Source: an uncultured Bacteroidales bacterium (GTDB lineage: Bacteria > Bacteroidota > Bacteroidia > Bacteroidales > CAIWKO01). Taken from it: a DNA stretch of 49,494 bases. The notes below the pieces were generated by a model. That model ran no database searches, had not been told where the DNA came from, and saw only the letters and a list, made by a program, of their open reading frames with translations. Positions 26,106 to 35,172 of this stretch are shown here, in pieces; the first letter of the stretch is position 1; each line of letters begins with the position of its first letter. The DNA lies in assembly GCA_903913285.1 (NCBI GenBank), contig CAIWKO010000046.1, positions 1 through 49,494 on the forward strand, given 5' to 3'. The translations under genes were made by a program, and so were the position numbers.

Positions 26106-26846
26106 TTAATCATAGCTCAACCTGCTGCTCCCCTTTATCGGTATTTTTTCGCCTCCAAACACGGGATTAAAATTAAAGAACACATCGATAAAAGCCTTGA
26201 GGTTGGCAAAACTTTCGCGAAAAAGCAAATATGGCATCGAAGGATAGGTATGGGAATCGGCAGCAAAACCGTTTACCACCATACCTTTTTGGCGGGCAAT
26301 ATAAACAGCACGTTTCAAATGAAAATTTTGAGTAACGATGATCAGACTGTCTGCTTCGAACACATTTTTGGCCCGCACTATAGAATTATAGGTGTCGAAA
26401 CCGGCATGATCGGTAAAAATTACAGAATCGGGTATGCCTCTATTTTTGAGGTAGGTCTTCATATTATTCACCTCGTCATAATAAGGTTTCCCATGATCGC
26501 CGCTAAGCAAAAAACGTTTAATTTTATGATGTTCGAACAGTTCGATGGCTTTATCGAGGCGGTCGGCCAAAACCGTCGACGGACGCCCGCTCGAATAAAC
26601 ACTTGCACCCAATACCAGCGCGGTATAACTGCCCGGTATCAGATCAATATCTGAATAAATAAAGTTTCGTGATTCGGTGTAAACGCATATATTAACCAAG
26701 AAATAAAACAAAAGAAACAATAAAATAAAAAGAGCAGTTGCCCGCTTTAATCTGCGAAACAAACTGCTCTTAATAAAAATAGTGTACCATTTTTTGAAAT
26801 AAAATAGTTTTTTGAATTTAGATGCAATATGCGATTTCTTTTTCAT
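26106..26846 (-). CDS. sanA: SanA-like DUF218 membrane protein
   Basis: One membrane segment (about 35-55) after a very basic N-terminus anchors an extracytoplasmic DUF218 domain. ALVLGASVYSSGRPSTVLAD, the RLDKAIELF helix, FLLSGDHG, the YDEVNNMKTYL helix and AGFDTYNSIVRAKNVF, followed by VTQNFHLKRAVYIA, are all standard SanA motifs. SanA proteins affect envelope barrier function and vancomycin sensitivity in enterobacteria; the biochemical activity is not established. The ATG directly follows the T-run of an intrinsic terminator, so expression needs read-through from argF or a promoter inside it. Confidence 0.9.
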   Translation of the reverse strand: MKKKSHIASKFKKLFYFKKWYTIFIKSSLFRRLKRATALFILLFLLFYFLVNICVYTESRNFIYSDIDLIPGSYTALVLGASVYSSGRPSTVLADRLDKAIELFEHHKIKRFLLSGDHGKPYYDEVNNMKTYLKNRGIPDSVIFTDHAGFDTYNSIVRAKNVFEADSLIIVTQNFHLKRAVYIARQKGMVVNGFAADSHTYPSMPYLLFRESFANLKAFIDVFFNFNPVFGGEKIPIKGSSRLSYD

Positions 26847-26877
26847 AAAAAAGGCTGATTTCTAAAAACCAGCCTTT
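26847..26877 (-). terminator. Intrinsic terminator between argF and sanA
   Basis: On the minus strand AAAGGCTG pairs with CAGCCTTT around a 12-base loop and ends in TTTTTT, immediately followed by the sanA ATG. It begins 6 bases past the argF stop. Confidence 0.85.
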
Positions 26878-26883
26878 GTTTTT

Positions 26884-27882
26884 TTATCCAAGTGTTGCAA
26901 CCATCACGGCCTTTATCGTGTGAAGACGATTTTCGGCTTCATCAAATACAACAGAAGCTTTTGATTCAAAAACATCTTCGGTAACTTCCATGCCATCGAG
27001 ACCATATTTCTGAAAAATTTCTTCACCAACTGTAGTCTCACGATTATGAAATGCCGGTAAACAATGCAAGAATTTTGTTTTAGGATTTCCGGTTGCTTTC
27101 ATTAATTTAGCATTAACCTGATACGGTTTCAATAATTTTATTCGTTCAATCCATACTTTATCAGGTTCTCCCATCGATACCCAAACATCAGTATAAATAA
27201 AATCAACACCTTTTACAGCAGCTTTCGGATCATCAGTGATAGTAATTTTAGCAGCGGTTTCTTTTGCAATTTTTTCACATTCGGCAACTAATTTTTTATC
27301 GGGTTGACATGATTTTGGAGCACCTGCTCTGAAATCCATACCCATTTTCGCCGCACCAACCATCAGTGAATTGCCAACATTATTTTTAGCATCACCAACA
27401 AATGCAAAAGAAATCTGGTTCAAAGGTTTATCGCAATGTTCAATCATCGTCAAAAAGTCAGCCAAAATCTGCGTAGGATGAAATTCGTTGGTTAGCCCGT
27501 TCCAAACCGGCACACCGGCATATTTCCCGAGTTCTTCTACGTTATATTGACCGTAGCCGCGATATTCAATACCATCATACATTCTGCCCAACACGCGTGC
27601 AGTATCTCTCATCGATTCTTTTTTGCCCATTTGCGAGCCCGAAGGTCCCAAATAAGTAACATGAGCACCCTGATCGAGAGCAGCAACTTCAAAAGCACAG
27701 CGTGTGCGGGTTGAATCTTTTTCGAAAAGCAACACTATGTTTTTGCCTTTTAACATCTGTTGTTCTGTTCCGGTATATTTAGCCCGTTTCAGATCGGCCG
27801 AAAGATTCAATAAAAATTTCATCTCTTCGGGTGTAAAATCAAGTTCTTTTAAAAAATTTCTGTTTTTCAAATTAAAAGCCAT
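26884..27882 (-). CDS. argF: Ornithine carbamoyltransferase
   Basis: The enzyme joins carbamoyl phosphate and ornithine to citrulline, or runs in reverse in the catabolic form. The 332-residue protein has the carbamoyl-phosphate loop STRTR (57-61), HPTQ in [11 protein letters not shown], the ornithine loop SMG in [13 protein letters not shown], and HCLPAF. The SMG loop marks a true ornithine enzyme rather than the YgeW or N-acetylornithine types. Sequence and length are close to the ArcB/ArgF of enterobacteria. With carbamate kinase 1.3 kb upstream on the same strand, a catabolic role (citrulline to carbamoyl phosphate to ATP) is plausible, but arginine deiminase is not in the window, so biosynthesis is not excluded. 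Confidence 0.94.
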   Translation of the reverse strand: MAFNLKNRNFLKELDFTPEEMKFLLNLSADLKRAKYTGTEQQMLKGKNIVLLFEKDSTRTRCAFEVAALDQGAHVTYLGPSGSQMGKKESMRDTARVLGRMYDGIEYRGYGQYNVEELGKYAGVPVWNGLTNEFHPTQILADFLTMIEHCDKPLNQISFAFVGDAKNNVGNSLMVGAAKMGMDFRAGAPKSCQPDKKLVAECEKIAKETAAKITITDDPKAAVKGVDFIYTDVWVSMGEPDKVWIERIKLLKPYQVNAKLMKATGNPKTKFLHCLPAFHNRETTVGEEIFQKYGLDGMEVTEDVFESKASVVFDEAENRLHTIKAVMVATLG

Positions 27883-27932
27883 AAATCCTCCATTTAGTTT
27901 GTTTATTAATCATTTTAACTTTATACACTTTT

Positions 27933-28697
27933 TTAATTCAGTTCAATAATTCTAAAATCGAATTTGTTTTGCATAAATTTTTTTCTAGTAGTTTCTCGGG
28001 CATTAAATGCATCCACAAAAGTATTGCTTTTTATAACTGTCGGGCATGTAAATTTATTAAAATCTTTAGGATACAATTTCAAAAGTTTTTCTTTAAAATC
28101 GGTTATAACAAATACTATCCTGTTTTTCGAATCCGTTTTTTTTATCACATTAGAAATTGCAATTTCTTTACTATTACCGTTAAGATAGGTTGAATAAACC
28201 ACATAATAATTCTTACTAATAATAACCGACAATGTTTTAGGTTGGTCAACAGAAATTAAAAAATTCAATAATTTGATTTGGATAATTCCTTTTTTCTGCA
28301 TAATCGCCGATGCAAAACAAATGATTGCCAACAAAACAATTAAAATAATAATACTTGGTATCAACTTACGTTTCTTCTTTATCGGATTACCCAAATCAGG
28401 TATAATTTCCGTTGATATTTCAGGATGAACATTATTTTCTTTTGACTGCTGGCGTTCAGTATTTATGGTTACAGAATCCGATGAATCATCTAAAGTTTGA
28501 ATATCTTCATCAAACAAATTAATTCCCGAGGCAGTTTCAACATTGTTTTCTGCTACTATTGGTTTTTCCTGAACTTTTTTTTCAACACCATTATTCTCCA
28601 AAATCAATCTGTAACCACAATGATGACAAAGGCTTTCATCACCTTGAACATTTGTACCACAACTTGGACAAGAAGACATATTAAAAGTTTCTTCCAT
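27933..28697 (-). CDS. Zinc-ribbon single-pass membrane protein
   Basis: The N-terminus has a zinc ribbon (SCPSCGTNVQGDESLCHHCG: two Cys-X2-Cys pairs 14 residues apart). An acidic, Ser/Asn-rich linker follows, then a membrane segment near residue 130 (IPSIIILIVLLAIICFA) and an extracytoplasmic domain of some 100 residues. The domain is Lys-rich, with VIKSNTFVDAFNARETTRKK, and is not recognised. The start overlaps nothing but lies only 3 bases after the stop of the four-helix membrane protein, so they are translated as a pair. Both sit between arcC and argF although neither looks metabolic. Confidence 0.75.
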   Translation of the reverse strand: MEETFNMSSCPSCGTNVQGDESLCHHCGYRLILENNGVEKKVQEKPIVAENNVETASGINLFDEDIQTLDDSSDSVTINTERQQSKENNVHPEISTEIIPDLGNPIKKKRKLIPSIIILIVLLAIICFASAIMQKKGIIQIKLLNFLISVDQPKTLSVIISKNYYVVYSTYLNGNSKEIAISNVIKKTDSKNRIVFVITDFKEKLLKLYPKDFNKFTCPTVIKSNTFVDAFNARETTRKKFMQNKFDFRIIELN

Positions 28698-28700
28698 AAA

Positions 28701-29150
28701 CTATTTTTGATAACGTTTGAAATAAAAGAAAATTATTACAATAAAAAGCGCTGAAACAAAAGTCAGATAAACGCCAAAATGCACATGAAACAAATGCCAA
28801 ATTGTGAATGCAAGCGATAATAGTATTGAAATAATTGAGGCAATAAGAGGTACTAATTCAATATATTTTTCATGAATTTTTAAATATCTATTAAATAATA
28901 AAAGAGAAATTATTGAAGAAAATGATAAAAAGCATAACCATCCCAGAAAAAAATGAAGTCCTACTGCCATCGCATCACTATAAAAACCTATCGTAACATC
29001 AGCCCAGGGCATGCATATTGAAACAATACCAATAAAAGCAATTATGGATATCAGATAATTGCTGAAAGGTAATCCTCTATAATATTTGATCTCTTCTGAT
29101 TGCCAGTCCTTCAATTTATTACCAACGCCATTAAATTCAGATAGAGCCAT
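28701..29150 (-). CDS. Four-helix membrane protein of unknown function
   Basis: The 149 residues have a charged 30-residue N-terminus and four membrane segments (about 32-48, 60-82, 96-116 and 122-142), with a WADVTIGF loop and FNRYLKIHEKY between segments two and three. No family was recognised. It is translated just before the zinc-ribbon protein, with a 3-base gap, and follows carbamate kinase by 29 bases. The tight spacing says these membrane proteins belong to the arcC transcript. Confidence 0.7.
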   Translation of the reverse strand: MALSEFNGVGNKLKDWQSEEIKYYRGLPFSNYLISIIAFIGIVSICMPWADVTIGFYSDAMAVGLHFFLGWLCFLSFSSIISLLLFNRYLKIHEKYIELVPLIASIISILLSLAFTIWHLFHVHFGVYLTFVSALFIVIIFFYFKRYQK

Positions 29151-29179
29151 AACTTATTATATGCGAAACAATGATTGAT

Positions 29180-30127
29180 TTATTTTTGCTTAACTATTTT
29201 AGTTCCGCAATTTGGATTTGATAATCGTGATGCTTCTGTAATTATCGTTTCACCTTTTCCATTTTCAGTAAAATTGATAGCTGCACGGATTTTTGGGGCC
29301 ATACTTCCTTCGGTGAAATGACCTTCTGCCAGATATTTTTTAGCTTCTTCGACAGTAATCAAATCAAGTTGTTCTTCGTTAGGTTTATGGAAATTAATGC
29401 AAACTTTAGGAACATCTGTAAGTATATAAAATTCGTCTGCATGAATTTGAATAGCCAATAATGAGGATGCCAAATCTTTATCAATAACGGCATCTATACC
29501 TTCTAAAAAGTTAGGCCGTTTGTAAAAAACTGGTATCCCGCCGCCGCCAACAGAGATAACAATTTGTCCATTTCTTGCGATACTTTCAATTGTTTGTCTA
29601 TTAGCAATTCTCAAAGGTACAGGAGAAGCAACTACTTTTCTCCAACCACGACCACGAGGATCTTCAGCAAAAACAGCTTTTGTTTCTAAAATAATTTTAT
29701 CCGCTTCTTCTTTTGAATAAAAAGGACCAACCGGTTTAGTAGGGTTTTGAAAAGCAGGATCATTTTCATCAACTAATACCTGAGTTACGATTGTAATAAC
29801 ATCTTTTTCAAGATTTTGTTCTTCAAGAATATTACGAAATTGTTGTTCAATAACATACCCAATAAAACCTTGCGAATATGCCCCACAAATATCTAAAGGC
29901 ATTTCAGGAATTCCATATAATTTTGAACCTGCATTATTCTGTAGGAGTATATTCCCTACTTGAGGACCATTTCCATGCGTTATTACAATATCATAATCAT
30001 TTTTTACCAACCCAAGCAGGTTCAAACAAGTTTCACGTGCATTAGATTCCTGCTCTGAAATTGTACCTTTTTGATCTCCTCTAAGCAATGCATTTCCACC
30101 AAATGCTACTACCGCTAATTTTTTCAT
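29180..30127 (-). CDS. arcC: Carbamate kinase
   Basis: The enzyme makes ATP from carbamoyl phosphate and ADP, leaving carbamate that breaks down to ammonia and CO2. The 315-residue amino-acid-kinase-fold protein has AFGGNALLRGDQKGT, the substrate loop THGNGPQVGNILLQN, the late VSVGGGGIP strand, ILTDVPKV, and FTEGSMAPKIRAA. Length and motifs are typical. It leads a minus-strand set ending with argF and is preceded by a very good promoter. Together with ArgF it suggests energy gain from citrulline or, in light of YgfK nearby, from ureide or purine breakdown; the source of carbamoyl phosphate is not in the window. Confidence 0.95.
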   Translation of the reverse strand: MKKLAVVAFGGNALLRGDQKGTISEQESNARETCLNLLGLVKNDYDIVITHGNGPQVGNILLQNNAGSKLYGIPEMPLDICGAYSQGFIGYVIEQQFRNILEEQNLEKDVITIVTQVLVDENDPAFQNPTKPVGPFYSKEEADKIILETKAVFAEDPRGRGWRKVVASPVPLRIANRQTIESIARNGQIVISVGGGGIPVFYKRPNFLEGIDAVIDKDLASSLLAIQIHADEFYILTDVPKVCINFHKPNEEQLDLITVEEAKKYLAEGHFTEGSMAPKIRAAINFTENGKGETIITEASRLSNPNCGTKIVKQK

Positions 30128-30148
30128 AGAACTATCTTATAATTTTTG

Positions 30149-30178
30149 CAAAATTAGAAATAATCCATAATAATTCAA
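30149..30178 (-). promoter_or_regulatory. Promoter of arcC
   Basis: On the minus strand TTG (30178-30176), a 19-base spacer and TAATTTTG (30156-30149) match the Bacteroidota consensus TTG-N19-TANNTTTG exactly. The box is 21 bases from the arcC ATG. Confidence 0.75.
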
Positions 30179-30251
30179 GTAATTATGTCAAATTTTACAT
30201 ATTAAGAGAACTATAAGACAACTTTATTAATTTAAATTCAACAAACTAACT

Positions 30252-31097
30252 TTAGGTAATACCACCACCAACAAAGAGATCTCGTTGATTGACACAAAGT
30301 ATTGGAATTTTAGAAGGATTAAAAATCAATTTAAAATCAACAGGATTTATCGGTTTCATAATTTTTTTCGGAACAATCATAATAATAAATAAATCTGCAT
30401 TAACTTTATCTGCATATCTCATTGTGTCTTCGGCATAATCTTTATAACCTCCCTGAGAAGTTTCTGTGTGAAAGTTAACGTGGTTTTTTGTAAAAAAACG
30501 TTCGACAGTATCTATTACTTTATATTGTCTGTGCTCTTTTTCCTTATTTTTTAATGCAGCCGGGCTAATAGAAAAAATATGTATCGTTGCATTGCTTTTT
30601 TTTGCAATTTTTAGAGCCCAACCCGCTTTCTGCCGACTATCAATCGCTTCATCCAATGGAAATACAATATTTCTGTAGGGTTTAAAAGAAACACCTTCCT
30701 GAACAACAAAGATTGGAACTGGAGAGGTAGTGACAACCTTCATAATTTTAGTTGAATATTTTTTTGGCTCGGCTATTCCAAGCATGGTAAAAGTTACATC
30801 TTCTTTTATAGAAATCTTTCTTATTTTCTTAATTGGTGCATTTTTTATAAGAGAAGAAGAATAAACATCATTTTTTGTTTGAAAATCATTAGCCATCTCA
30901 CTAATTTTCTGTGAAAGTGATGATTTATTCATATGGTTCTCAGACATAAATTTTTTCGTTCCAGGATCAAGAATATTTAAAAATTTAACTGAAAATTCAT
31001 ACATTTTAGAAAATTGTGAAAGATATTCCATAACAGAATCCGATTCTTTTGAAAAATCGTAAGGAAATAAAATAGTGTTTTTCGATTTTGGTTCCAT
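30252..31097 (-). CDS. Tandem universal stress protein
   Basis: Two UspA-like halves fill the 281 residues. The first begins TILFPYDFSKESDSVMEYL with the usual Asp after the first strand. The second begins YRNIVFPLDEAIDSRQKAGW near residue 140, followed by KKSNATIHIFSIS. The second half continues to NADLFIIMIVPKK but lacks the G-x2-G-x9-G-S/T ATP loop, so nucleotide binding is doubtful. The chosen ATG at 31097 begins MEPKSKN; an upstream in-frame start adds 15 poorly conserved residues. It lies 154 bases downstream of... the mocA-like gene's coding end at 31188 is 90 bases away, and 124 bases separate it from arcC. Its role is probably stress or energy-status related. Confidence 0.82.
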   Translation of the reverse strand: MEPKSKNTILFPYDFSKESDSVMEYLSQFSKMYEFSVKFLNILDPGTKKFMSENHMNKSSLSQKISEMANDFQTKNDVYSSSLIKNAPIKKIRKISIKEDVTFTMLGIAEPKKYSTKIMKVVTTSPVPIFVVQEGVSFKPYRNIVFPLDEAIDSRQKAGWALKIAKKSNATIHIFSISPAALKNKEKEHRQYKVIDTVERFFTKNHVNFHTETSQGGYKDYAEDTMRYADKVNADLFIIMIVPKKIMKPINPVDFKLIFNPSKIPILCVNQRDLFVGGGIT

Positions 31098-31187
31098 GTT
31101 ATTTTTTTTTATAAAAATATAAATAAATCTTTTAATACACAAGAAATAATTTGTTTTTTTTAGAATAACTTCAATATTATTCTTTAA

Positions 31188-31769
31188 TTATTTAGAAAAC
31201 AATTTCTCATATTCTTCTATAGTATTAATATTAAGCAAAATAGAACCATCTGCTACCTGAACAATTTTAGACTTATAACCATTTGAAATTTTATTCAATT
31301 TTAAATTAATATTTTCCATTTGAATAAGTCTCTTTATAATATTCTGACATAACAAAATCGGATGACCTTTCAAACCATTATATTCAGGAATAACAACATG
31401 ATCTCTTTGAAAATTCTGTATTAATTGTAAAATTAATTCTTCACTTACAAAAGGGTTATCACAATTTTGAATAAAACAAAAAGAATAATCTTTTATTTTC
31501 TCAAGACCTTTTTTTAATGAATAAAACCGTTCCCATTCCGGATGTTGATTTTCGATAATTATAAGAGTCTCGTTAATATATTCTGAAACCGAAGCTGATA
31601 TTTCTGAAATATTCTGAGAATTAGCTACAATAATTATCTTTTCACATCCAGCATTTTTGTATTCTTCTACAATTTTTTGAATAAAATTATATTTATCATC
31701 AAATTTCAGTAAAGCTTTATGAGTTCCCATGCGTGATGAGTTTCCAGCAGCTAAAATTACTACTGCCAT
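31188..31769 (-). CDS. MocA/YgfJ-like nucleotidyltransferase
   Basis: The 193 residues form a MobA-like NTP transferase: AVVILAAGNSSRMGTHKALL is the nucleotide loop, with IIIVANSQN, FCFIQNCDNPFVSEEL (metal-binding Asp) and GLKGHPILL in order. The family attaches CMP or GMP to molybdopterin (MocA for xanthine-dehydrogenase-type enzymes). The start at 31769 places the glycine-rich loop at the N-terminus as usual; an earlier ATG at 31817 would add 16 residues. It is divergent from ygfK with about 95 bases between starts. In enterobacteria YgfJ (MocA) is encoded in the same locus as YgfK, which supports the call. Confidence 0.82.
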   Translation of the reverse strand: MAVVILAAGNSSRMGTHKALLKFDDKYNFIQKIVEEYKNAGCEKIIIVANSQNISEISASVSEYINETLIIIENQHPEWERFYSLKKGLEKIKDYSFCFIQNCDNPFVSEELILQLIQNFQRDHVVIPEYNGLKGHPILLCQNIIKRLIQMENINLKLNKISNGYKSKIVQVADGSILLNINTIEEYEKLFSK

Positions 31770-31835
31770 TTGTTTTTTTATTTCATTTTTAGCAAATTTC
31801 AATTTTAGCAACATCAAAGGTTCTACAATTATACG

Positions 31836-31843
31836 TAAATTTG
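31836..31843 (+). promoter_or_regulatory. -7 promoter box for ygfK
   Basis: TAAATTTG matches TANNTTTG, 21 bases before the ATG at 31865, in the divergent gap between mocA-like and ygfK. The overlapping TTG at 31841 is therefore not the start. Confidence 0.5.
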
Positions 31844-31864
31844 CTTAATCTGAATACTATTTTT

Positions 31865-34800
31865 ATGAATGATTCTTTTGCTCCATTATCTATTACAAAG
31901 CTATATAACTTTATTTTCTCAGATTCAAATAACAATACAATACTTGGAATCTCTAAGCAGCTTCTTTTCGAACCTTCAAAATCAAGTATATTAAGCACGG
32001 ATATCTTTCTAAGGAAGATTGATTCCCCAATTGGAGTTGCTGCTGGCCCTCATTCTCAATTGGCTCAGAATATTATTGCAGCCTGGCTTTGCGGGGCAAG
32101 ATATATTGAATTAAAAACAGTTCAAACCTTAGATGAACTCAAAATTTCAAAACCATGCATTGATATGCAGAATGAAGGTTATAATTGCGAATGGTCGCAA
32201 GAATTAAAAATCGAGCAATCTTTCAATGAATACCTGAAAGCATGGATATTCATTCATCTTATATCGTATAAGCTAGGTTATGGTGCAAGCCCCAATACTC
32301 TATTTAATATGAGTGTTGGTTACAATTATGAGGGAATACGTAAAGAAAATGTGCAATGGTTTTTCGGCAAAATGAAAGACTGTCATTTGGAAAAAGATGC
32401 AATGATTAAAGAAGTAGCTTTATTTTATCCGAACATCCTCGATATTAGTATCCCTAACACTATTTCAAATAATATCACTCTATCGACAATGCACGGTTGT
32501 CCTCCGGAAGAGATCGAGAAAATTGGTAAATACCTGATTGAAGAAAAAAAGCTACATACGTTTATCAAACTTAATCCTACTTTACTGGGAAAAGAAGAAC
32601 TCCACAAAATATTAAATGATAATTTAGACTTTAAAACGCTAGTTCCTGATGAAGCATTTGTTCATGATCTAAAATTCGATGATGCAATCGATATCATTAA
32701 ATCATTGTCTGAATCTGCTGCTAAAAATCAGGTATTTTTTGGAGTAAAGCTTACAAATACGCTTGAAAGTATTAATAATCGTAAAATTTTTAGCAGTGAT
32801 GAAAAATTGATGTACATGAGTGGCAGAGCATTGCATCCATTATCAGTAAATTTAGCAAACAAACTTCAATCTCATTTTGGAGGGAACCTGAATATTTCAT
32901 TTTCAGGAGGAGTAGATTGTTTTAATGTTAGTGAAGTACTTCGATGTGGCATTTATCCGGCAACAATTTGCTCAGATATTTTAAAGCCTGGTGGTTACGG
33001 AAGATTAAAACAATACTTAGACAATATTTCAATGATGCTTAACAATGAAAATCAGGTTAATTTTTCTTCTTTGCTTCTAAAAATGACTAATGAGAAAAAG
33101 CTTACAAACCTGGAGAATTATGCATCAAAGGTATTGACAGATAATTATTACAAAAAAGATAAGTTCACCGAACCTAATATCAAATCAGGAAAAAAACTGA
33201 ATCTCTTTGATTGTATTTCCGCTCCATGCGTAAATAATTGTCCCACTAATCAAGATATACCCGAGTATTTGTTTCATACGGCCAACAACCAATTTGATAA
33301 AGCAATGGCAGTGATTTTAAAAACCAATCCATTGCCGGCAATTTGCGGGATGGTATGCGATCACGAATGTCAGACAAAATGCACACGCATCAATTATGAC
33401 GATGCTTTAATGATACGCGAAGTTAAACGATTCATCTCAGAACAGAATACAAAGGTTATATTAAAACACGCAACAACAAAGACTCTGAAAGCTGCGATAA
33501 TAGGTGGCGGACCATCGGGTTTATCTTGCGGCTTTTTTCTTGCTCTTTCAGGTTTTGAAGTAAATATATACGAAACCAAAGCATTTGCAGGGGGAATGGT
33601 GAGCGATGCAATTCCACAGTTTCGTTTAACGCGAGAGGCGATCAATGCCGACATTGAACGAATTAAGGCTCTCGGCGTTCAGATACACTATGAATCTAAA
33701 ATTGATAGTAATACATTTAAACAATTGCAACAGCATAATGATTTTGTATACGTAGCTGTTGGTGCTCAAATGTCCAAACCACTGGATATCGCTGATTATT
33801 CTATTTCCGGCATATTAGATCCATTAAAATTCCTTTCGGAGATTAAAAAAGACAATAACATACTGAACGGAAATAAAATTGCTGTTATCGGTGGTGGAAA
33901 TACGGCCATGGATGTTGCCCGAACCGCAAAACGTTTGATAGGCAACAAGGGAAAGGTATGTATTTTATATCGTCGTTCTATCATTGACATGCCGGCAGCC
34001 AAAGAAGAAATTAAAGAAGCATTGGATGAAAATATCGAAATTATTGAATACGTTTTGCCTGTTGCAATCGAAACAAAAAATAATAAATTAAGCAGCCTGA
34101 CATGTGTTAGAATGAAAGCCGGAATTCCCGATTCAGATGGAAGGGCAAAACCGGAAAAAATAAAAGGTTCGGAATTTATTATGGAATTCGATACCTTGAT
34201 TCCTGCTTTAGGCCAGGATATAGTTGTTGATTTCTTAAATAAAAAATTAGTTCTGATAAGCCCTGATAGCCATTTGTCACAAATTCCGAATGTTTATTTT
34301 GGTGGTGATGCTTTAAGAGGTGCTTCCAATGTTATTAAAGCAGTTGCCGACGGACGAAAAACCGCAGCTGAAATTATTTCGCGATCAGTAATAGAGGACA
34401 AAGTCACCAAATCGTTTGCAAAAAAACATGACTTTAACGAACTTATGATAAAGCGTTCGCAACGGGAATTCAGACAAAGTAAAACCAATTCAACCAAAAA
34501 CCCAACAACATCATTAAGTACTTTGCCTGCAGAAGGTTTAACAAAAGAGCAAGCAATTAAAGAATCGCTACGATGCTTGCATTGCGATGAACTTTGCAAT
34601 ATTTGTATTACAGTTTGCCCGAATCGCGCTAACGTTTCATACAAAATTGATCCGGTACAGTTAATTTTGCAGAAAGCTGTATTAAAATCAAATAATGAAA
34701 TCAATTTCTATGATAGTGGAAAAATTATTATTGAACAAGATTATCAGGTGTTAAATATTGCTGATTTATGCAATGAATGCGGAAATTGCACTACCTTCTG

Positions 34801-35122
34801 CCCTACTTCAGGAAAGCCATTCAAAGATAAACCGCGTTTTTTTATTAATGGTTCTAAATTCAGACAATCTGAATCGGGATATTTGCTTAGCAGGTTCCCA
34901 AACAAAATGGTTTTCATTAAGAAATCTTATGAAGAGATCAAAACATTAACTTTTGAAAATAATCTCTTTACTTTTGAAACTGATAAAGTAACAGCTAGTT
35001 TTATGGGTTCGGGATTTGAATTGATACATGCCAAATTCACCGAAAATGATCTTCATGAATTTGAGTTTTCTGAAGCAGCAGAAATGTATATTTTAATGGA
35101 CATAGCAAAAAAACTTATTTAA
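31865..35122 (+). CDS. ygfK: YgfK-type flavin/Fe-S oxidoreductase
   Basis: The 1085-residue protein matches YgfK, called a putative selenate reductase subunit. Residues 1-420 are a dihydroorotate-dehydrogenase-like barrel (GVAAGPHSQLAQNI, STMHGCPPEEIE, FSGGVDCFNV). About 450-520 is a GltD-like cysteine region (APCVNNCPTNQDIPEY, ICGMVCDHECQTKC). Two dinucleotide folds follow: IIGGGPSGLSCGFFLA near 541 and VIGGGNTAMDVARTAKR near 672. Two cysteine clusters come late: CLHCDELCNICITVCPN near 902 and CNECGNCTTFCP near 968. It should move electrons from NAD(P)H through FAD and Fe-S to a partner. In E. coli ygfK lies with xdhD, ssnA, ygeW and yqeA; here the carbamate kinase and MocA-like genes are adjacent but no xdh. 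Confidence 0.9.
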   Translation: MNDSFAPLSITKLYNFIFSDSNNNTILGISKQLLFEPSKSSILSTDIFLRKIDSPIGVAAGPHSQLAQNIIAAWLCGARYIELKTVQTLDELKISKPCIDMQNEGYNCEWSQELKIEQSFNEYLKAWIFIHLISYKLGYGASPNTLFNMSVGYNYEGIRKENVQWFFGKMKDCHLEKDAMIKEVALFYPNILDISIPNTISNNITLSTMHGCPPEEIEKIGKYLIEEKKLHTFIKLNPTLLGKEELHKILNDNLDFKTLVPDEAFVHDLKFDDAIDIIKSLSESAAKNQVFFGVKLTNTLESINNRKIFSSDEKLMYMSGRALHPLSVNLANKLQSHFGGNLNISFSGGVDCFNVSEVLRCGIYPATICSDILKPGGYGRLKQYLDNISMMLNNENQVNFSSLLLKMTNEKKLTNLENYASKVLTDNYYKKDKFTEPNIKSGKKLNLFDCISAPCVNNCPTNQDIPEYLFHTANNQFDKAMAVILKTNPLPAICGMVCDHECQTKCTRINYDDALMIREVKRFISEQNTKVILKHATTKTLKAAIIGGGPSGLSCGFFLALSGFEVNIYETKAFAGGMVSDAIPQFRLTREAINADIERIKALGVQIHYESKIDSNTFKQLQQHNDFVYVAVGAQMSKPLDIADYSISGILDPLKFLSEIKKDNNILNGNKIAVIGGGNTAMDVARTAKRLIGNKGKVCILYRRSIIDMPAAKEEIKEALDENIEIIEYVLPVAIETKNNKLSSLTCVRMKAGIPDSDGRAKPEKIKGSEFIMEFDTLIPALGQDIVVDFLNKKLVLISPDSHLSQIPNVYFGGDALRGASNVIKAVADGRKTAAEIISRSVIEDKVTKSFAKKHDFNELMIKRSQREFRQSKTNSTKNPTTSLSTLPAEGLTKEQAIKESLRCLHCDELCNICITVCPNRANVSYKIDPVQLILQKAVLKSNNEINFYDSGKIIIEQDYQVLNIADLCNECGNCTTFCPTSGKPFKDKPRFFINGSKFRQSESGYLLSRFPNKMVFIKKSYEEIKTLTFENNLFTFETDKVTASFMGSGFELIHAKFTENDLHEFEFSEAAEMYILMDIAKKLI

Positions 35123-35125
35123 AAA

Positions 35126-35150
35126 AAACGCCCTGCTTAGCAGGGCGTTT
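35126..35150. terminator. Bidirectional terminator after ygfK
   Basis: AAACGCCCTGC pairs with the matching arm GCAGGGCGTTT-type sequence across a TTAG loop, with A-rich and T-rich flanks. It separates the convergent stops of ygfK (35122) and the T9SS gene (35173). Confidence 0.9.
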
Positions 35151-35172
35151 TGCGAATCTATTTATTAACCAA

